The notes below the pieces were generated by a model, which was given only the letters and a program-made list of their open reading frames with translations, was not told where the DNA came from and searched no databases. The position numbers and the translations under genes are program-made. Below are positions 23,982-33,212 of a stretch of 35,674 nucleotides of DNA, one piece after another. The stretch is from Chthonomonas calidirosea (GTDB lineage: Bacteria; Armatimonadota; Chthonomonadetes; Chthonomonadales; CAJBBX01): positions 1-35,674 of the forward strand of contig DYKI01000020.1 in assembly GCA_020722705.1 (NCBI GenBank), read 5' to 3'. The stretch's first letter is position 1. Every line of letters starts with the position of its first letter.

Positions 23982-25306
23982 GTCCTGCCGTGCCAGGTCA
24001 CCGTCGCCTCGACACGGTAGTCCCCGGCCTGCGTGGCGGACGGAATCGTAGCGATGTAATGCACCTTGGCGACTCCGTTCTCTCGATGCACGTTCACGGA
24101 CCGCACCGGCTTCCCCTTGACCTCCCAGCTCGCTGGAGGCTTCAACTCAACCTGAGCCCGCTTGAAGCCGGGCGCAGGTGAAGCGAGCGTGACCTGAAGC
24201 TTGACCTGCGTCGGACCGATCAGCGCCACTTCCGGCGGATCGGACTCCAGATTGATCGAGAATGCCTCCTCGATGGAAAAGCTTGCGGTACTCGACACCA
24301 CCGAGCCGTCATCGAGCGTCGCCGACACGACGAACTGATAGAAACCAGGCACGGCGCTATCGGGAAGCGGCGATGAATATCGCAGCCGAAGGGTCTTCAG
24401 GCCCTTCACGGGGGGCACATTCACTTCTCGGAGCAGCTTGACATACGTTTCCGACGGGCCGACGCCTGACCATGTGACCGAGCGCACGCCGCGTGCCCGA
24501 TCGAGCTGGTTGGAAAGGTCGAGCGCGGCGTGGAGCGTCTGCCCCGGTACCAGCGTTGAATCCTCGAGCGTCAGCTTGGGAACCAGGCCAGGTGCAGCCA
24601 CGATCTTCGCCTCGGCGAGGATGACATCCAGCAACAGATGGGGCTCGTAGGGCGCCGTGGCCGCCGGCGCGGTCGCGGCCGGCAGGAAGTCCGCCCGGAA
24701 GCCGATCTGCGATCCGGCCCGCAGCGTCAAGCCTGCAGTCCCCCGCGGGATCGCGGCCTCGACAACCTGCCCCGCGCCCGCTTGACGCGCGGCGATAACG
24801 ATCGAGGTCGGGTCAACCACCACGTCATTCCAGACCGGTGCATCGCGATTGGCTCCGGCATCAAGCAGGCGTACCGTTACGGGCGACACACCCGAAGCTC
24901 CAACAGGCGCAATCACGACTTCGGCGTTATCCTGGCCGCGCAGCCAGCCATCTCCGTTCGCGTCGAAGTTGGTGACAAACCACCCGGGACTGTCCATGCG
25001 CGCGGCGACGTAAAGGTTCTCGTCATCCCAGTTGAGGTAGACGGTGCCGTTCACAGGCTGCCCGCTGATGGTGTAGAGGGGCGTCCATTCGTTATCCCGG
25101 ATTTCGCCATCCACAGCCGGCCTGAGCTTCAGCCGCTGCGGATCGAAGGGGTACCGCGGCCTCTCACGGTAGTTGATGACCACCGCGGGCTGCGCAACCT
25201 GGGTGCCTCCTGCCGCCTGAGCCGAGCACGGCTCCGGACCGTTGGCCATCGGCCCCACGATCAGAAAGAACGCGACGAATGCGCCGCACAGGAGTCTCTC
25301 GCCCAC
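23936..25306 (-). CDS. Secreted protein with CBM9-like domain
   Basis: Predicted extracytoplasmic protein of 456 residues. The start is set at GTG 25306, preceded by a G-rich GGGGGTG about 6 bases upstream, which places the signal peptide ('LLCGAFVAFFLIVGPMANG') at the N-terminus; the frame is open to 25450 but that part lacks protein-like character. The first domain has the carbohydrate-binding family 9-like pattern: 'RPAVDGEIRDNEWTPLYTIS', 'VYLNWDDENLYVAARMDSPG' and 'DANGDGWLRGQDNAEVVIAP'. The rest consists of beta-rich, Ig- or alpha-2-macroglobulin-like repeats ('SLPD...FYQFVVSATLDDGS'-type segments). No catalytic motif is seen. It probably binds glycans or serves as a surface adhesin. The next gene begins at or before its stop codon, suggesting an operon. 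Confidence 0.75.
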   Translation of the reverse strand: MGERLLCGAFVAFFLIVGPMANGPEPCSAQAAGGTQVAQPAVVINYRERPRYPFDPQRLKLRPAVDGEIRDNEWTPLYTISGQPVNGTVYLNWDDENLYVAARMDSPGWFVTNFDANGDGWLRGQDNAEVVIAPVGASGVSPVTVRLLDAGANRDAPVWNDVVVDPTSIVIAARQAGAGQVVEAAIPRGTAGLTLRAGSQIGFRADFLPAATAPAATAPYEPHLLLDVILAEAKIVAAPGLVPKLTLEDSTLVPGQTLHAALDLSNQLDRARGVRSVTWSGVGPSETYVKLLREVNVPPVKGLKTLRLRYSSPLPDSAVPGFYQFVVSATLDDGSVVSSTASFSIEEAFSINLESDPPEVALIGPTQVKLQVTLASPAPGFKRAQVELKPPASWEVKGKPVRSVNVHRENGVAKVHYIATIPSATQAGDYRVEATVTWHGRTWTTHRTIKITRPER

Positions 25307-25489
25307 TTTGCACCCCCTATCCCAGATCTGACGATGGTCTCGCCCGGCTTCGCACTCAACCACCTTGCCACGCCTTCGGTTCCGAAGCGCGTGGCACCAA
25401 ACCGCCGCGCGCAGGTCGCCCGCTTGCTGCGAAGCCGCCGATACCCCCACGGTGTCGCTAAGCTAATCTAGCACCTTTGATGCGGCGCG

Positions 25490-27394
25490 TCAAGAACCCG
25501 CGCGCATCTCGGGCCGAAACAACAGGCGCCAGTGCGTGGTATTGTCCTCGTCGTCTTCGCCGACCGCCACAAAACCGCTGCGCATGAGGATCGTGATCAT
25601 TCGATGATTGTCCGCCTGGGTGTAGGCCTCCACGCCGGCCAGGCCACGCGACTGACCGATGCCGATGAGATGCGACATCAGCAGCGAACCGATCCCGCGG
25701 TCGTGCCAGTCGTCGCGAACGGTAAAGGCCATCTCAGCGATGCGGGTCGTTTGGTCCACGAAGTACCGCCCGACGCCGAGCAGCTCCTCACGTGCCCCGT
25801 CGCGGCGGACGACCACGAGGGCCATCTCCTGATCGTAGTCCACATTCACGAGGCGCACACGTTCACGGTGCGGGAGCGATTTGAGAGGCCGACGATAGCG
25901 GCGGTAGACCGTCTCCTCCGACAGGCGATAGTGGAACTCGCGGATCAGTCCCTCGTCTGTGACCTTGATGGGCCGCACCATGACCTGAAGGCCGTCAGGG
26001 AGAGCGGCGGTTTGCTCGAGCTCCTCAGGGTAGCGCGGCGTGAGCGCCAGTTCGGTGAGATCGGCCGTAACCAGGCGCCGCTCGCGTGCTGCATGAAGCA
26101 GTTCCTTGCGGAAATCGGGATGCGCGATGCTGATGAGCGCCATCGCACGCTCGCGGATCGTTCGTCCATGCAGGTATGCCGTACCGTACTCTGTGACCAC
26201 GTAGTGGACATCGCCTCGCGACGTGACAACGCCCGCTCCGGGCTTCAGTGCCGCCACGATCCGGGAAGTGACCGTGCCATCGGCCAGCACGGCGGTTGAA
26301 GGCATGGCAATGATCGGCTTGCCGCCCTTGCTGCGGGCTGCTCCGCGTATGAAGTCCATTTGGCCGCCGATGCCGCTGTAGAAATACTCGCCGAACGAAT
26401 CGGCGCAGACCTGACCGGTCAAATCTATCTCGATCGCCGAGTTGATCGCAACCATCCGATCATGCTGTCCGATGACGAATGGATCGTTGACGTAGTCGGT
26501 TGCGCGCATCTCGATCGCCGGGTTGTTGTCAACGAACGAGTAGAGCTTCTCGGTGCCCATGCAGAAGGTCGCCACGATCTTGCCGGCGTGCAGCGCCTTC
26601 TTTCGTCCGGTGACGACACCGCCTTCGACAAGGGGGATGACGCCATCGCTGAACATCTCGGTGTGGATGCCGAGATCGCGTTTGTCCGTCAACGCATCGA
26701 GCACTGCATCCGGTATGCCGCCTATCCCCACCTGGATCGTGGAGCCGTCCTCGATCAAGTCTGCGACATGTCGGCCAATGCGCCGCATCACCTCGTCCTG
26801 CTCGGGGCGCGGGAGCTCGCGAAGGGGACGATCGCTCTCCACGATGGCATCGAACCGAGAGACGTGCACGAAGCTGTCGCCAAGCGTTCGGGGCATCCGC
26901 CGGTTTACCTCCGCGATCACCCCTCGGCTCGAGTCGATGGCCGCACGAACGACGTCAACGGAGACGCCCAGGCTGCAGCAGCCGTGCTGATCCGGCGGCG
27001 AGACCTGAATCAGCGCCCAATCGAGAGGAATCTGACCGCGCCGAAACAGCTCCGGCAGCTCCGAAAGAAAGATGGGCGTGTAATCGGCCCGGCACTCATT
27101 GACCGCTGACCGGGTATTCGCGCCGATGAAGAACGAGTTGGCGCGAAAATGATCGGCGAAATGCTCCTCGGCATACAGTGCGACGCCCAGCGTCAGGACG
27201 TGCACAATCTCCGTATCGGCGAGCCTGCCGGCCCTCGATACAAGGGCCTCTACAAGCGTCTCCGGCTCGGCCGCACCGCCGCCGATGAAGACGCGCTGCC
27301 CTGATCGGATCGGCGCAACCGCGCGCGACGCGCTTGTCAGCGGGAGGGCAGGCTTGCCGCCGCGCTGCCCTGCGTTAATCTGCGTTGCTTCCAT
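25490..27394 (-). CDS. Acetyl-CoA hydrolase/CoA-transferase fused to a C-terminal GNAT acetyltransferase
   Basis: Two-domain cytoplasmic protein of 634 residues. Residues 1 to about 460 are a CoA-transferase of the acetyl-CoA hydrolase/4-hydroxybutyrate CoA-transferase family: 'DGSTIQVGIGGIPDAVLDAL', 'LGIHTEMFSDGVIPLVEGG' and 'YVVTEYGTAYLHGRTIRERA'. Residues 472-634 are a GNAT domain. It starts 'VRPIKVTDEGLIREFHYRLS' and carries the acetyl-CoA pyrophosphate loop 'DDWHDRGIGSLLM' (about 562-574). The GNAT part resembles that of Pat-type protein lysine acetyltransferases ('VYRRYRRPLKSL', 'DYDQEMALVVV'). Acetyl-CoA synthetase, the classic Pat target, is encoded 2.1 kb away on the same strand. The 183-base spacer upstream of the 23936-25306 gene separates the two; I see no gene in it. 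Confidence 0.92.
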   Translation of the reverse strand: MEATQINAGQRGGKPALPLTSASRAVAPIRSGQRVFIGGGAAEPETLVEALVSRAGRLADTEIVHVLTLGVALYAEEHFADHFRANSFFIGANTRSAVNECRADYTPIFLSELPELFRRGQIPLDWALIQVSPPDQHGCCSLGVSVDVVRAAIDSSRGVIAEVNRRMPRTLGDSFVHVSRFDAIVESDRPLRELPRPEQDEVMRRIGRHVADLIEDGSTIQVGIGGIPDAVLDALTDKRDLGIHTEMFSDGVIPLVEGGVVTGRKKALHAGKIVATFCMGTEKLYSFVDNNPAIEMRATDYVNDPFVIGQHDRMVAINSAIEIDLTGQVCADSFGEYFYSGIGGQMDFIRGAARSKGGKPIIAMPSTAVLADGTVTSRIVAALKPGAGVVTSRGDVHYVVTEYGTAYLHGRTIRERAMALISIAHPDFRKELLHAARERRLVTADLTELALTPRYPEELEQTAALPDGLQVMVRPIKVTDEGLIREFHYRLSEETVYRRYRRPLKSLPHRERVRLVNVDYDQEMALVVVRRDGAREELLGVGRYFVDQTTRIAEMAFTVRDDWHDRGIGSLLMSHLIGIGQSRGLAGVEAYTQADNHRMITILMRSGFVAVGEDDEDNTTHWRLLFRPEMRAGS

Positions 27395-27486
27395 ACTGGA
27401 GGACCCCGCTGTCTTTCATTTGCCTGAACGTCACATCACCGCCGTTCGCTCGCGGCCCATGCGGCACCGATTCGCCTGGTCACGAA

Positions 27487-28284
27487 CTACCGTGTCTGCA
27501 TTCTCGCGAGAGCGGCCTTGACCGAAACGAACGACACGTTCCATGCGCCATGGAACGGATTGTCCATGTCTTTCACTACCGACAGAACATACACCAGAGT
27601 GCCCGCCACGGCCGCGACCACGATGCACGACAGCACAAGAGATCGGAACCCCAGCACGTAGAACCCGGATAGCAGAGCCCCTGAGGCGAACATCACGAGG
27701 CTCCACAGCGTGCCGGGGATTCGGGTCGAGCTTACCGCCAGGCGGTCTTGACGCGCATCCGCCACCCGAGCGAGGTCGCGGAGCATCTCATCGTAGACAG
27801 TGTCGTCCTTTTCGCCGGTGACCGGAGTCGCGCGGACGGCAGCGGCGAGAGCGGCAGCCAGCTCCTGTGCGATCGAGCTGCGTTCCCCGACCGCCAGTCG
27901 GCGCGCCTCGTCGCCGATAACCGTCTCCAGATAGCGTGTCGCTGCGCTTCGAACGTTCGCGGCTGCACCTCGGTCTGTCAGCATCGAGGCTGAGGTCACC
28001 AAATCCTCAACCGCGGAGGCCTCTCGATCAAGCCCCGTCTGAACCCGGTTGTACTGCTCCCAGACGACGTAGATCACAAATGCGACAATGATGCTGTAGA
28101 CGCCGCCGACAACTCCGAGGTACGTTCCGACACTGTGCACTTCGCGGACCAGCGTTTCAACGGGAAGCAGCGGCGCCAGCACCACACGAAGCGCACAGGC
28201 TCCCGCCATGCCTGCAATGACACGTGACACAAACATGGTCTTGTTTGCCCGGACTACGGACAAAGGCCCCGTCCCAGCCGCCAC
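27487..28284 (-). CDS. DUF4239 membrane protein
   Basis: The 265-residue protein matches the DUF4239 (bestrophin-like) pattern. Two N-terminal hydrophobic segments include 'GVVGGVYSIIVAFVIYVVWE', followed by 'EQYNRVQTGLDREASAVEDL'. A soluble helical region follows with 'RYLETVIGDEARRLAVGER', then two C-terminal membrane helices ('LWSLVMFASGALLSGFYVLG', 'LSCIVVAAVAGTLVYVLSV') and the family's 'DMDNPFHGAW' ending. Function is not established for this family. The first ATG is at 28284; ATG at codon 17 ('MFVSRVIAG') is also possible. It lies between the porin and the CoA-transferase gene with small spacers (40 and 92 bases), likely one transcript. Confidence 0.82.
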   Translation of the reverse strand: MAAGTGPLSVVRANKTMFVSRVIAGMAGACALRVVLAPLLPVETLVREVHSVGTYLGVVGGVYSIIVAFVIYVVWEQYNRVQTGLDREASAVEDLVTSASMLTDRGAAANVRSAATRYLETVIGDEARRLAVGERSSIAQELAAALAAAVRATPVTGEKDDTVYDEMLRDLARVADARQDRLAVSSTRIPGTLWSLVMFASGALLSGFYVLGFRSLVLSCIVVAAVAGTLVYVLSVVKDMDNPFHGAWNVSFVSVKAALARMQTR

Positions 28285-28324
28285 CGCCGGCGGAACGAGG
28301 CCGCGTGTCTGCAGTCTTCCCTGA

Positions 28325-29371
28325 TCAGAACCCCATCTGCCAGCGGGCGCCGAAGCTGTCCCGCTGATGGCCCTGAACGAAGTCGTACTCCACCGTCAGG
28401 CGCTGCATCGGCGTGAACTGGTAACGCCAACCGAAGTCAATGGATCGGTAGTCCAGGCCCCCATAGGTGCGCTGATACCGGATGAACGGTATGGACTTCA
28501 GCGCATCGAGCTTGGCTTCCAGCATGAGGTAACCGCCGTTGTAGCGGACCGGCACGGGTGTCTTCGAGGTGGTGCTGTTAATGAACCTGACATTGTAGAA
28601 CTCGCCCGACACCTGGGCATACGGACAGGGCTTCACCTGAAGCTCTGCAGCGAGAGCGTGCCTGTCGTACTCGCGATCATCGCCAGCTCGGTATGTGCCG
28701 AGGACACCCGAGACGCCTGCCCGGACGCTAGGAGTAAGGTCGTGCGCGAAGCGGCCCACCAGGGTCTTGTTGGCGTTGCTGTCCGCTTGCCGCAGGCCCT
28801 GTCCATTGACGAATGCCAGTGCCCAGTGGGTCTTGTCAGCCGGATTCGGCGACGATTGCAGGGTCAGACCGATGTCATACTCGTAGAGCGCAAACGACTC
28901 TGCGGCGAACGACAGTTCCAGCGGCGATCTCAGTGCGGCGTTGTCTTCGAGGATCTCAGTTCCGAACGGCACGATGAACTGCCCCACGCGCAACAGGCCG
29001 AGGCCGGGCAGGGTCCGTTCCGCGTAGGTGTATACCGTAAACGATGTGCTTGCGCCGGACCCAACCTTCCCGCTGCCGGCATCCATCTGAATCTGGACTC
29101 TGGTCTGATCGTCAAGTTCCGCGGTGATGGTCGGCCTTGCCCGCCTGATGCGGAAGTTCGAGTAGCTGCCCGTAACCGCGTTACCCTGAGGGAACACGGC
29201 ATCCAGTTGCATGTATCCCTTCACGGTTATTCGGTCATACCACGGCTTCGGCTTCTGGGCTGCGTCGTCGCCCGCTGCCATCGCCGGCACCTGGAACGTC
29301 ACAGCAGCGACGGCCATGACGATTCCCAGCCCGGCCGACCTCACGTCACGCATTCCACGTAAGCTGAGCAC
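28325..29371 (-). CDS. Outer-membrane porin (phosphate-selective porin O/P-like)
   Basis: A 348-residue beta-barrel protein with a signal peptide ('GIVMAVAAVTFQVPAMAAGD'), alternating hydrophobic strands ('FRIRRARPTITAELDDQTRV', 'LLRVGQFIVPFGTEILEDN', 'LTVEYDFVQGH') and a C-terminal phenylalanine ('ARWQMGF'), the outer-membrane assembly signal. 'VGQFIVPFG' and the overall pattern fit the OprO/OprP family, but substrate selectivity cannot be read off. It implies a diderm envelope. The start is GTG 29371 with GGGAGG about 11 bases upstream; ATG at codon 7 is an alternative. Its leader (29372-29503) contains two strong hairpins. Confidence 0.85.
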   Translation of the reverse strand: MLSLRGMRDVRSAGLGIVMAVAAVTFQVPAMAAGDDAAQKPKPWYDRITVKGYMQLDAVFPQGNAVTGSYSNFRIRRARPTITAELDDQTRVQIQMDAGSGKVGSGASTSFTVYTYAERTLPGLGLLRVGQFIVPFGTEILEDNAALRSPLELSFAAESFALYEYDIGLTLQSSPNPADKTHWALAFVNGQGLRQADSNANKTLVGRFAHDLTPSVRAGVSGVLGTYRAGDDREYDRHALAAELQVKPCPYAQVSGEFYNVRFINSTTSKTPVPVRYNGGYLMLEAKLDALKSIPFIRYQRTYGGLDYRSIDFGWRYQFTPMQRLTVEYDFVQGHQRDSFGARWQMGF

Positions 29372-29397
29372 TTCCTGTCATTCCTCCCGGTATGGGG

Positions 29398-29426
29398 GAC
29401 AGGGGCGGCACGTGCGCGCCCCTGTC
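29398..29426. other. GC-rich hairpin in the acs-porin spacer
   Basis: GACAGGGGCG (29398-29407) and CGCCCCTGTC (29417-29426) are perfect 10-base inverted arms around GCACGTGCG. It lies 26 bases upstream of the porin start. No T-run follows on either strand, so a leader hairpin or operator is as likely as a terminator. Confidence 0.6.
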
Positions 29427-29446
29427 GCTAACTTGTCTTGCGGTCG

Positions 29447-29484
29447 GTGCGTGGGATGCGTCTCGGCGACGACAGCCCACGCAC
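29447..29484. other. Second hairpin in the acs-porin spacer
   Basis: GTGCGTGGG (29447-29455) and CCCACGCAC (29476-29484) are perfect inverted arms with a 20-base loop that itself contains a short GTC/GAC pairing. It starts 19 bases after the acs stop on the minus strand, where a terminator would sit, but lacks a T-run. Confidence 0.6.
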
Positions 29485-29503
29485 GCGTCGTGCTTGATCG
29501 AAC

Positions 29504-31465
29504 CTAGCCTTCGTCGCTGGAGTACTTGTCCTTGAGGCTTGCGACGATGTGGGGATCGGCAAGTGTCGTCGTGTCGCCCAGAACGCGGCCTTCGGCAATG
29601 TCGCGCAAGAGGCGTCGCATGATCTTGCCGCTGCGGGTCTTCGGCAGATCGGCCGTGAAGATGATGTCGTCGGGGCGGCAGACCGGACCGAGCTTGCTGC
29701 CGACGAACTTCTTGAGATCGGCCGCGAGCGCTTCGTCCGCGTGGTAGCCTTCGCGCACGATGACGAACGCCACGGGCGACTGCCCCTTGACATCGTGGGC
29801 CTTGCCGATGACGGCCGACTCGGCCACGGCCGGATGCTCCACAAGGGCGCTCTCGAGCTCCATGGTGCTGATGTTGTGCCCGGCCACGAGCATGATGTCG
29901 TCAACGCGCCCCATGAGCCAGAAGCAGCCGTCCTCATCCTTGACGGCGCCGTCGCCGGTCAGATAGCGCCCGGGGAATCGGCTCCAATAGACCTGCTGAT
30001 AGCGGTTATCGTCCTTCCAGAGGGTCCGGAGCATGCCTGGCCATGGCTTATTGATGACGAGGTACCCCTTGTGCCCGATGGGCATCGGTTTGCCGCTGTC
30101 GTCCACAACTTCGGCGGCGATGCCGGGGAACGGGCGGGTTGCAGAGCCAGGCTTCAAGGTGACCAGGCCAGGCAGCGGCGAGATCATGATGTGCCCGGTC
30201 TCGGTCTGCCACCAGGTGTCCACGATCGGCAGCTTGCCCTTGCCGATGACGCTGTGGTACCAGAGCCATGCCTCGGGGTTGATCGGCTCGCCTACGGTGC
30301 CCATCAGGCGAAGGCTGCTCAGATCGCAGCCGTTCGGCAGGTCGTCGCCCCACTTCATGAAGGTCCGTATGGCCGTCGGTGCCGTGTAGAACACGGTCAC
30401 CTTGTGCTTCTCGATGACCCTCCAGAAGCGGTCTCGACCAGGAGTGTCGGGGGAACCTTCGTACATAACGACGGTCGCGCCGTTGGCCAGAGGACCATAG
30501 ACGATATAGCTGTGTCCGGTGACCCATCCGACGTCGGCGGTGCACCAGAACACGTCGCTGTCCTTGAGATCGAAGATCAGCTTCGATGTTGCGTAGACGC
30601 CCGTCAGGTAGCCGCCCGTCGTGTGCTGAATGCCCTTGGGCTTGCCGGTGGAGCCTGACGTATACAGAATGAACAGCGTGTCTTCGGCATCGCATGGCTC
30701 GGGATCGCAGGTTGCCGAAGCGCTTGCCATGGCCTCGTGCCACCAGACGTCACGGCCTGGCTCCATGGTGACCGGGCATTTCTCGGCGCCGACGCGCTGA
30801 ACCACGACCATCTTGCTGACGTCCGGGGCGTCCAGCAGTGCATCGTCGGACGTTTTCTTCAGGGGAACGACATTGCCGCGTCTCCACCCACCGTCAGCGG
30901 TGATCAGGACCTTGGCGCCGGAATCGACGAGGCGCTCCCGCAGCGATTCAACCGAGAACCCGCCGAATACGACCGAGTGTGCCGCCCCGATGCGCGTACA
31001 GGCCAGCATCGCGATCGGCAGTTCGGGGATCATCGGCAGATAGATACCGACTCGATCGCCCTTTTTCACGCCCAGGGATTTCAGGACGTTGGCGAATCGG
31101 CTGACATCTTCGTAGAGCTCACCATAGGTGATCTTCCTGACGTCGCCCGGTTCGCCCTCGAAGACGATCGCTACCTTGTCCTTGCGCGGGCTATTGGCGT
31201 GCCGATCAACGCAGTTGTAGCTGACGTTGATCTTGCCGTCTACGAACCATTTTGCATGCGGTGGCTGCCAGTCGAGCACTTTGGTCCACTTTTGGAACCA
31301 GTCGAGCTCTTCGGCAAACGATGCCCAGAAACCCTCGGGATCTGCCTCTGCTCGCTCGTAGATCGCCGGATCATTCGCGTTGGCCTGTGCGGCGAACGCC
31401 GGATCCGGCGGGAACGTGCGTCCTTCTGCAATGAGGGCTTCCGCCGTCTTTGGTGCTTCCGACAT
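29504..31465 (-). CDS. acs: Acetyl-CoA synthetase (AMP-forming acetate-CoA ligase)
   Basis: Activates acetate to acetyl-CoA through acetyl-AMP in the cytoplasm; 653 residues, full length. The N-terminal ACS domain reads '[20 protein letters not shown]'. The P-loop-like core A3 motif is '[20 protein letters not shown]', '[19 protein letters not shown]' is the acyl-adenylate motif, and '[20 protein letters not shown]' is the hinge region. The catalytic lysine is K614 in '[14 protein letters not shown]', which in other bacteria is the lysine inactivated by acetylation. GGAGG lies about 11 bases before the ATG. The OFA transporter gene is immediately upstream on the same strand (126 bases), consistent with an uptake-and-activation pair. 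Confidence 0.97.
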   Translation of the reverse strand: MSEAPKTAEALIAEGRTFPPDPAFAAQANANDPAIYERAEADPEGFWASFAEELDWFQKWTKVLDWQPPHAKWFVDGKINVSYNCVDRHANSPRKDKVAIVFEGEPGDVRKITYGELYEDVSRFANVLKSLGVKKGDRVGIYLPMIPELPIAMLACTRIGAAHSVVFGGFSVESLRERLVDSGAKVLITADGGWRRGNVVPLKKTSDDALLDAPDVSKMVVVQRVGAEKCPVTMEPGRDVWWHEAMASASATCDPEPCDAEDTLFILYTSGSTGKPKGIQHTTGGYLTGVYATSKLIFDLKDSDVFWCTADVGWVTGHSYIVYGPLANGATVVMYEGSPDTPGRDRFWRVIEKHKVTVFYTAPTAIRTFMKWGDDLPNGCDLSSLRLMGTVGEPINPEAWLWYHSVIGKGKLPIVDTWWQTETGHIMISPLPGLVTLKPGSATRPFPGIAAEVVDDSGKPMPIGHKGYLVINKPWPGMLRTLWKDDNRYQQVYWSRFPGRYLTGDGAVKDEDGCFWLMGRVDDIMLVAGHNISTMELESALVEHPAVAESAVIGKAHDVKGQSPVAFVIVREGYHADEALAADLKKFVGSKLGPVCRPDDIIFTADLPKTRSGKIMRRLLRDIAEGRVLGDTTTLADPHIVASLKDKYSSDEG

Positions 31466-31534
31466 TACCTAGCTATCCTCCGTAGGTCGGGAGCGATGCT
31501 CGAAGGCTCCGCCCCCGTTGGTATGGTGAACGAT

Positions 31535-31573
31535 ATGGACCAGCGCGATGGTCCGCCTGCTGAGGGCTCGACG
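31535..31573 (+). repeat. Second dispersed repeat family, copy 2 (MFS-acs spacer)
   Basis: Shares ATGGACCAG, GCGATGGTCCGCC, AGGGC and CGAC in the same order with 20310-20350, differing mainly by a two-base gap and scattered substitutions. A perfect 10-base palindrome GCAGCGCTGC (31575-31584) adjoins it. The rest of 31466-31591 holds no gene. Confidence 0.55.
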
Positions 31574-31591
31574 GGCAGCGCTGCATTATCA

Positions 31592-32992
31592 TTATCCGGC
31601 CTGCGGGAGAGCTCGGGCTCTCCAGATGTGCAGGGCGATGGCAACGGCGCAGGAGATGACGCACAGGATGCCGCAGACAGCGAACGCACCCGCATAGCTT
31701 CCGGTCAGGTCCTTTGCGGTGTTGGCGGCATAGATGCCCGCCACGCCCGCGACGCCGTACGACGTGAAAACAAGGCCATAGTTCGCGCCAAGGCTCTTGG
31801 CCCCGAACAGGTCGGCAGTGGCGGATGGGAACAGCGCGAAGTTGCCTCCGAAGTTGAAGCCGACGAGCCCGGCGCCGAGGGCTATGGCGCCTTCCGTAGT
31901 GAGCGACGGCAGCACGAACATCATGAGGGCCTGGAACGCGAACATGGCCACAAAGGTGGGCGTTCTGCCGATCCTGTCGGAAATCACGCCCCAGACCACG
32001 CGGCCAACTGCATTGAAGATGGCCAGCGATCCAACGGCAAGGGCGCCCTTTTCCATGAGGGCCTTCTTGACATCAGGTCCCACGGCTCCCGCTGCAGCAA
32101 CGAGCTGCTCTCCGGCAAAGCCTTTGGCCACTCCGATAACCGTCAGACCGGCAAGAGCTCCGCTGAAGAACATGGCCCAGAGCATGTAGAACCCGGGCTT
32201 GCGAAGCAGTTCGCCTGCCTCGCTTTCGGCAGGAGCCTTGGGGGGCGTCCCGGGCGGATTGCTGAGCAACAGAGCGCCGATGACGACGCCCAGCAAGGCG
32301 ACAACGCCATGCACCAGAAAGAAAGAGCCTATATCGTGCTCACGCAAGTAGAGGCTCCCGCCGATGGGAAGGTCCTTGTTGCTGTAAATGAACGCGCCGA
32401 AACCGAAGCCCGCCACCGCAATGCCCGAGACCAGCCCTTTGGCTGTGGGGAACCACTTCACAAGGGCTGCAATCGGGCATACGTATGCAAAGCCGATCCC
32501 TGCTCCTGCGAGCAGGCCGACGGTGACGATGAGAAGCGTTATGTTCGCCCCCGTTCCCTTGACTAAGTCGAACGTCAAGATCGCACCCTCAATCAGGAAG
32601 GCGGCGCCCAGCAGGACACCGCCGATGAGCGCCGGGAACCCCGGCCCCTTGACGTCCTGAACGCGCCCCGCGTATACCATGAACACCGCAAACGAGAGGA
32701 TGGCAACCGAGAAGGCGTACTTGAGCGGGGCCTGGCGCTCGTCATGTCTCTTCTTGGCATCGGAATCGGAGATTACCTCGACGCCCGCAGGCACGGCCTC
32801 ACCGGATTCGATCAGCTTCGCCTGTTCCGACTGGGAAATGAAATCCCTGGGGTAGAGCTTCTGTTCGAGGGGTTGCCAGAAGATACTGTAACCGTAGACT
32901 GTACCGAGGATGAGTTGTACGACGATGGCCCCGATGAGCACCTTCCAGCGGGCCAAACTGGAAGGCGTAGTGACGGCAGCGTCAGAAGTCAT
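31592..32992 (-). CDS. MFS transporter, OFA (oxalate/formate antiporter) family
   Basis: Polytopic inner-membrane transporter of 466 residues with about 12 membrane helices. The start 'WKVLIGAIVVQLILGTVYGY' followed by 'SIFWQPLEQ' is typical of OFA-family carriers, as are 'AGIGFAYVCPIAALVKWFPT' and 'GLVSGIAVAGFGFGA' in the middle. A hydrophilic insert of about 40 residues follows helix 1. Family members move oxalate, formate, lactate or other monocarboxylates. Adjacency to acs suggests acetate or a related acid, which is inference. GGGAGG lies about 8 bases before the ATG. A TATAAT and a palindrome lie about 145 bases upstream. Confidence 0.9.
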   Translation of the reverse strand: MTSDAAVTTPSSLARWKVLIGAIVVQLILGTVYGYSIFWQPLEQKLYPRDFISQSEQAKLIESGEAVPAGVEVISDSDAKKRHDERQAPLKYAFSVAILSFAVFMVYAGRVQDVKGPGFPALIGGVLLGAAFLIEGAILTFDLVKGTGANITLLIVTVGLLAGAGIGFAYVCPIAALVKWFPTAKGLVSGIAVAGFGFGAFIYSNKDLPIGGSLYLREHDIGSFFLVHGVVALLGVVIGALLLSNPPGTPPKAPAESEAGELLRKPGFYMLWAMFFSGALAGLTVIGVAKGFAGEQLVAAAGAVGPDVKKALMEKGALAVGSLAIFNAVGRVVWGVISDRIGRTPTFVAMFAFQALMMFVLPSLTTEGAIALGAGLVGFNFGGNFALFPSATADLFGAKSLGANYGLVFTSYGVAGVAGIYAANTAKDLTGSYAGAFAVCGILCVISCAVAIALHIWRARALPQAG

Positions 32993-33119
32993 GCATGGCT
33001 CCTCCCAACTGGGACTCCAGACAGAACCGTCTCCGCCCCGGAGGATCCGGCACGATTCCGTCAGCGAGATGGATTGCGGGCGCGTATTGTGCCACGCCTT
33101 GCATTACGACTGGGCCTTA

Positions 33120-33150
33120 CCGGCGCTTCACTGAGCGCCGGCTTATTATA
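33120..33150 (-). promoter_or_regulatory. Predicted promoter with operator-like palindrome upstream of the MFS-acs genes
   Basis: On the minus strand TATAAT (33150-33145) is a perfect -10. Three bases downstream begins CCGGCGCT-N6-AGCGCCGG (33141-33120), which covers the expected transcription start. No clear -35 is visible. The remainder of 33000-33212 would be a long 5' UTR; nothing else is recognised there. Confidence 0.5.
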
Positions 33151-33212
33151 CCCGTCCGCGTTTCTGCAGGCGGCGTGTTGCGGCCCGGTTGCGGAAGAGT
33201 CTGTGCGGTATT

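Noticed and set aside
25307-25450. 48-codon N-terminal extension of the CBM9-like protein
   Set aside because: The signal peptide would no longer be N-terminal; GTG 25306 fits better.
30737-32566. 609-codon plus-strand open frame
   Set aside because: Antisense to acs and the MFS gene, which have full family motifs; long antisense frames are expected at this GC content.
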